64,000 bases of DNA from Apostichopus japonicus (taxonomy: Eukaryota > Echinodermata > Holothuroidea > Aspidochirotida > Stichopodidae). Below the pieces are notes generated by a model. That model was not told the origin of the DNA, made no database searches, and saw nothing but the letters and a program-made list of their open reading frames with translations. Of this stretch, positions 63,455-64,000 are shown one piece after another. Each line of letters opens with the position of its first letter. The stretch's first letter is position 1. The translations under genes and the position numbers were made by a program. The DNA is taken from assembly GCF_037975245.1 (NCBI RefSeq), contig NC_092562.1, forward strand, positions 23,861,554-23,925,553. The letters are read 5' to 3'.

Positions 63455-64000
63455 ATGTAGTTGTATGAACTCACCTGCATTGCTAGTAGCATTTCATGAT
63501 GTGGTACATGTATCAACTCACCTACATGGCTAGTGTTGTGTTCTGATCCATTAAAGTTAAGACAATGACAACTGTGATGTGGATGATAACTCTCGCTTAT
63601 TAATAGACACATTTCATAGGTTTCATGTCGAGAGCTGTCTACCCAATGGACGTACCTCACATTTATAACAATCATTACAGCAAGCAAGTAAGTAACATTT
63701 GATGATGTGGTACATGTATGAACTCACCTGCATGGCTAGTAAGTAACATTTGATGATGTGGTACTTGTATGAACTCACCTGCTTGGCTAGTAAGTAACAT
63801 TTGATGATGTGGTACATGAGTGAACTCACCTGCATGGCTAGTAAGTAACATTTGATGATGTGGTACTTGTATGAACTCACCTGCATGGCTAGTAAGTAAC
63901 ATTTAATGATGTGGTACATGAGTGAACTCACCTGCATGGCTAATAAGTAACATTTGATGATGTGGTACATGTATGAACTCACCTGCATGGCTAGTGTTGA
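63455..64000 (-). repeat. 51-bp tandem array carrying a minus-strand 5' splice donor in each unit
   Basis: On the minus strand each unit contains CTAGCCATGCAG followed by GTGAGTTCA, a consensus donor. About seven full 51-bp units occur at 63700-64000, with diverged ones at 63455-63540. Because 51 is a multiple of three, the array stays open in several frames (MQVSS repeats); I do not treat these as genes. The array touches the window edge. Confidence 0.85.

Noticed and set aside
63623-63988. MQVSS-type repeat protein on the minus strand
   Set aside because: The 51-bp tandem array is a multiple of three, so the frame is open by periodicity.

Overview
The window is intron-rich, AT-rich animal nuclear DNA. 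There is no operon structure. Genes are split into short exons (48 to 264 nt) with GT/AG junctions, and the spaces between are full of minisatellites, non-autonomous DNA transposons and one tRNA-derived SINE. Frequent TAGGCCTA-type words and the repeat style suggest a marine invertebrate deuterostome, perhaps an echinoderm. That is an impression, not a proof. Most open frames of 60 to 125 codons here are chance or repeat-derived. The real genes were found by joining exons across phase-matched splice sites.

Layout. (1) 317-958, minus strand: the first two coding exons of PLGRKT (plasminogen receptor with C-terminal lysine); the rest lies left of the window. (2) 959-6152: intergenic, with a hAT-like element and a MITE, each inserted into one copy of a local duplication. 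(3) 6153-12008, plus: a six-exon gene for a 348-residue single-pass membrane protein that I do not recognise. Its cytoplasmic tail ends in a YXXM motif. (4) 12009-31925: long gene-poor stretch with several hAT-like elements (13630-15358, 17140-19272, 18192-18584, 20523-22384, 20996-21956, 29396-30011) and foldback repeats. (5) 31926-57164, plus: a complete 20-coding-exon gene for a class IA PI3-kinase regulatory subunit (p85 family), 947 residues. Its order is SH3, SAM, C1, RhoGAP (BH), nSH2, iSH2, cSH2. The SAM and C1 domains are absent from vertebrate p85. (6) 62459-62755, minus: the last exon of an unrecognised gene that continues beyond the right edge.

Two themes stand out. First, the p85 gene has an expanded architecture, and its upstream neighbour encodes a membrane protein with a p85-SH2-type docking motif. 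Second, in four introns of two genes, and probably a fifth at the right edge, a tandem array starts at the 5' splice site. The repeat unit contains the 3' end of the preceding exon plus the donor, so the intron carries rows of decoy donors. In the nSH2 intron the four extra copies are 45-nt, in-frame, stop-free cassettes bounded by AG and GT.

Exon boundaries were read by eye. Every junction in the two complete genes keeps reading phase (1047 nt and 2844 nt of CDS), which is strong internal support.
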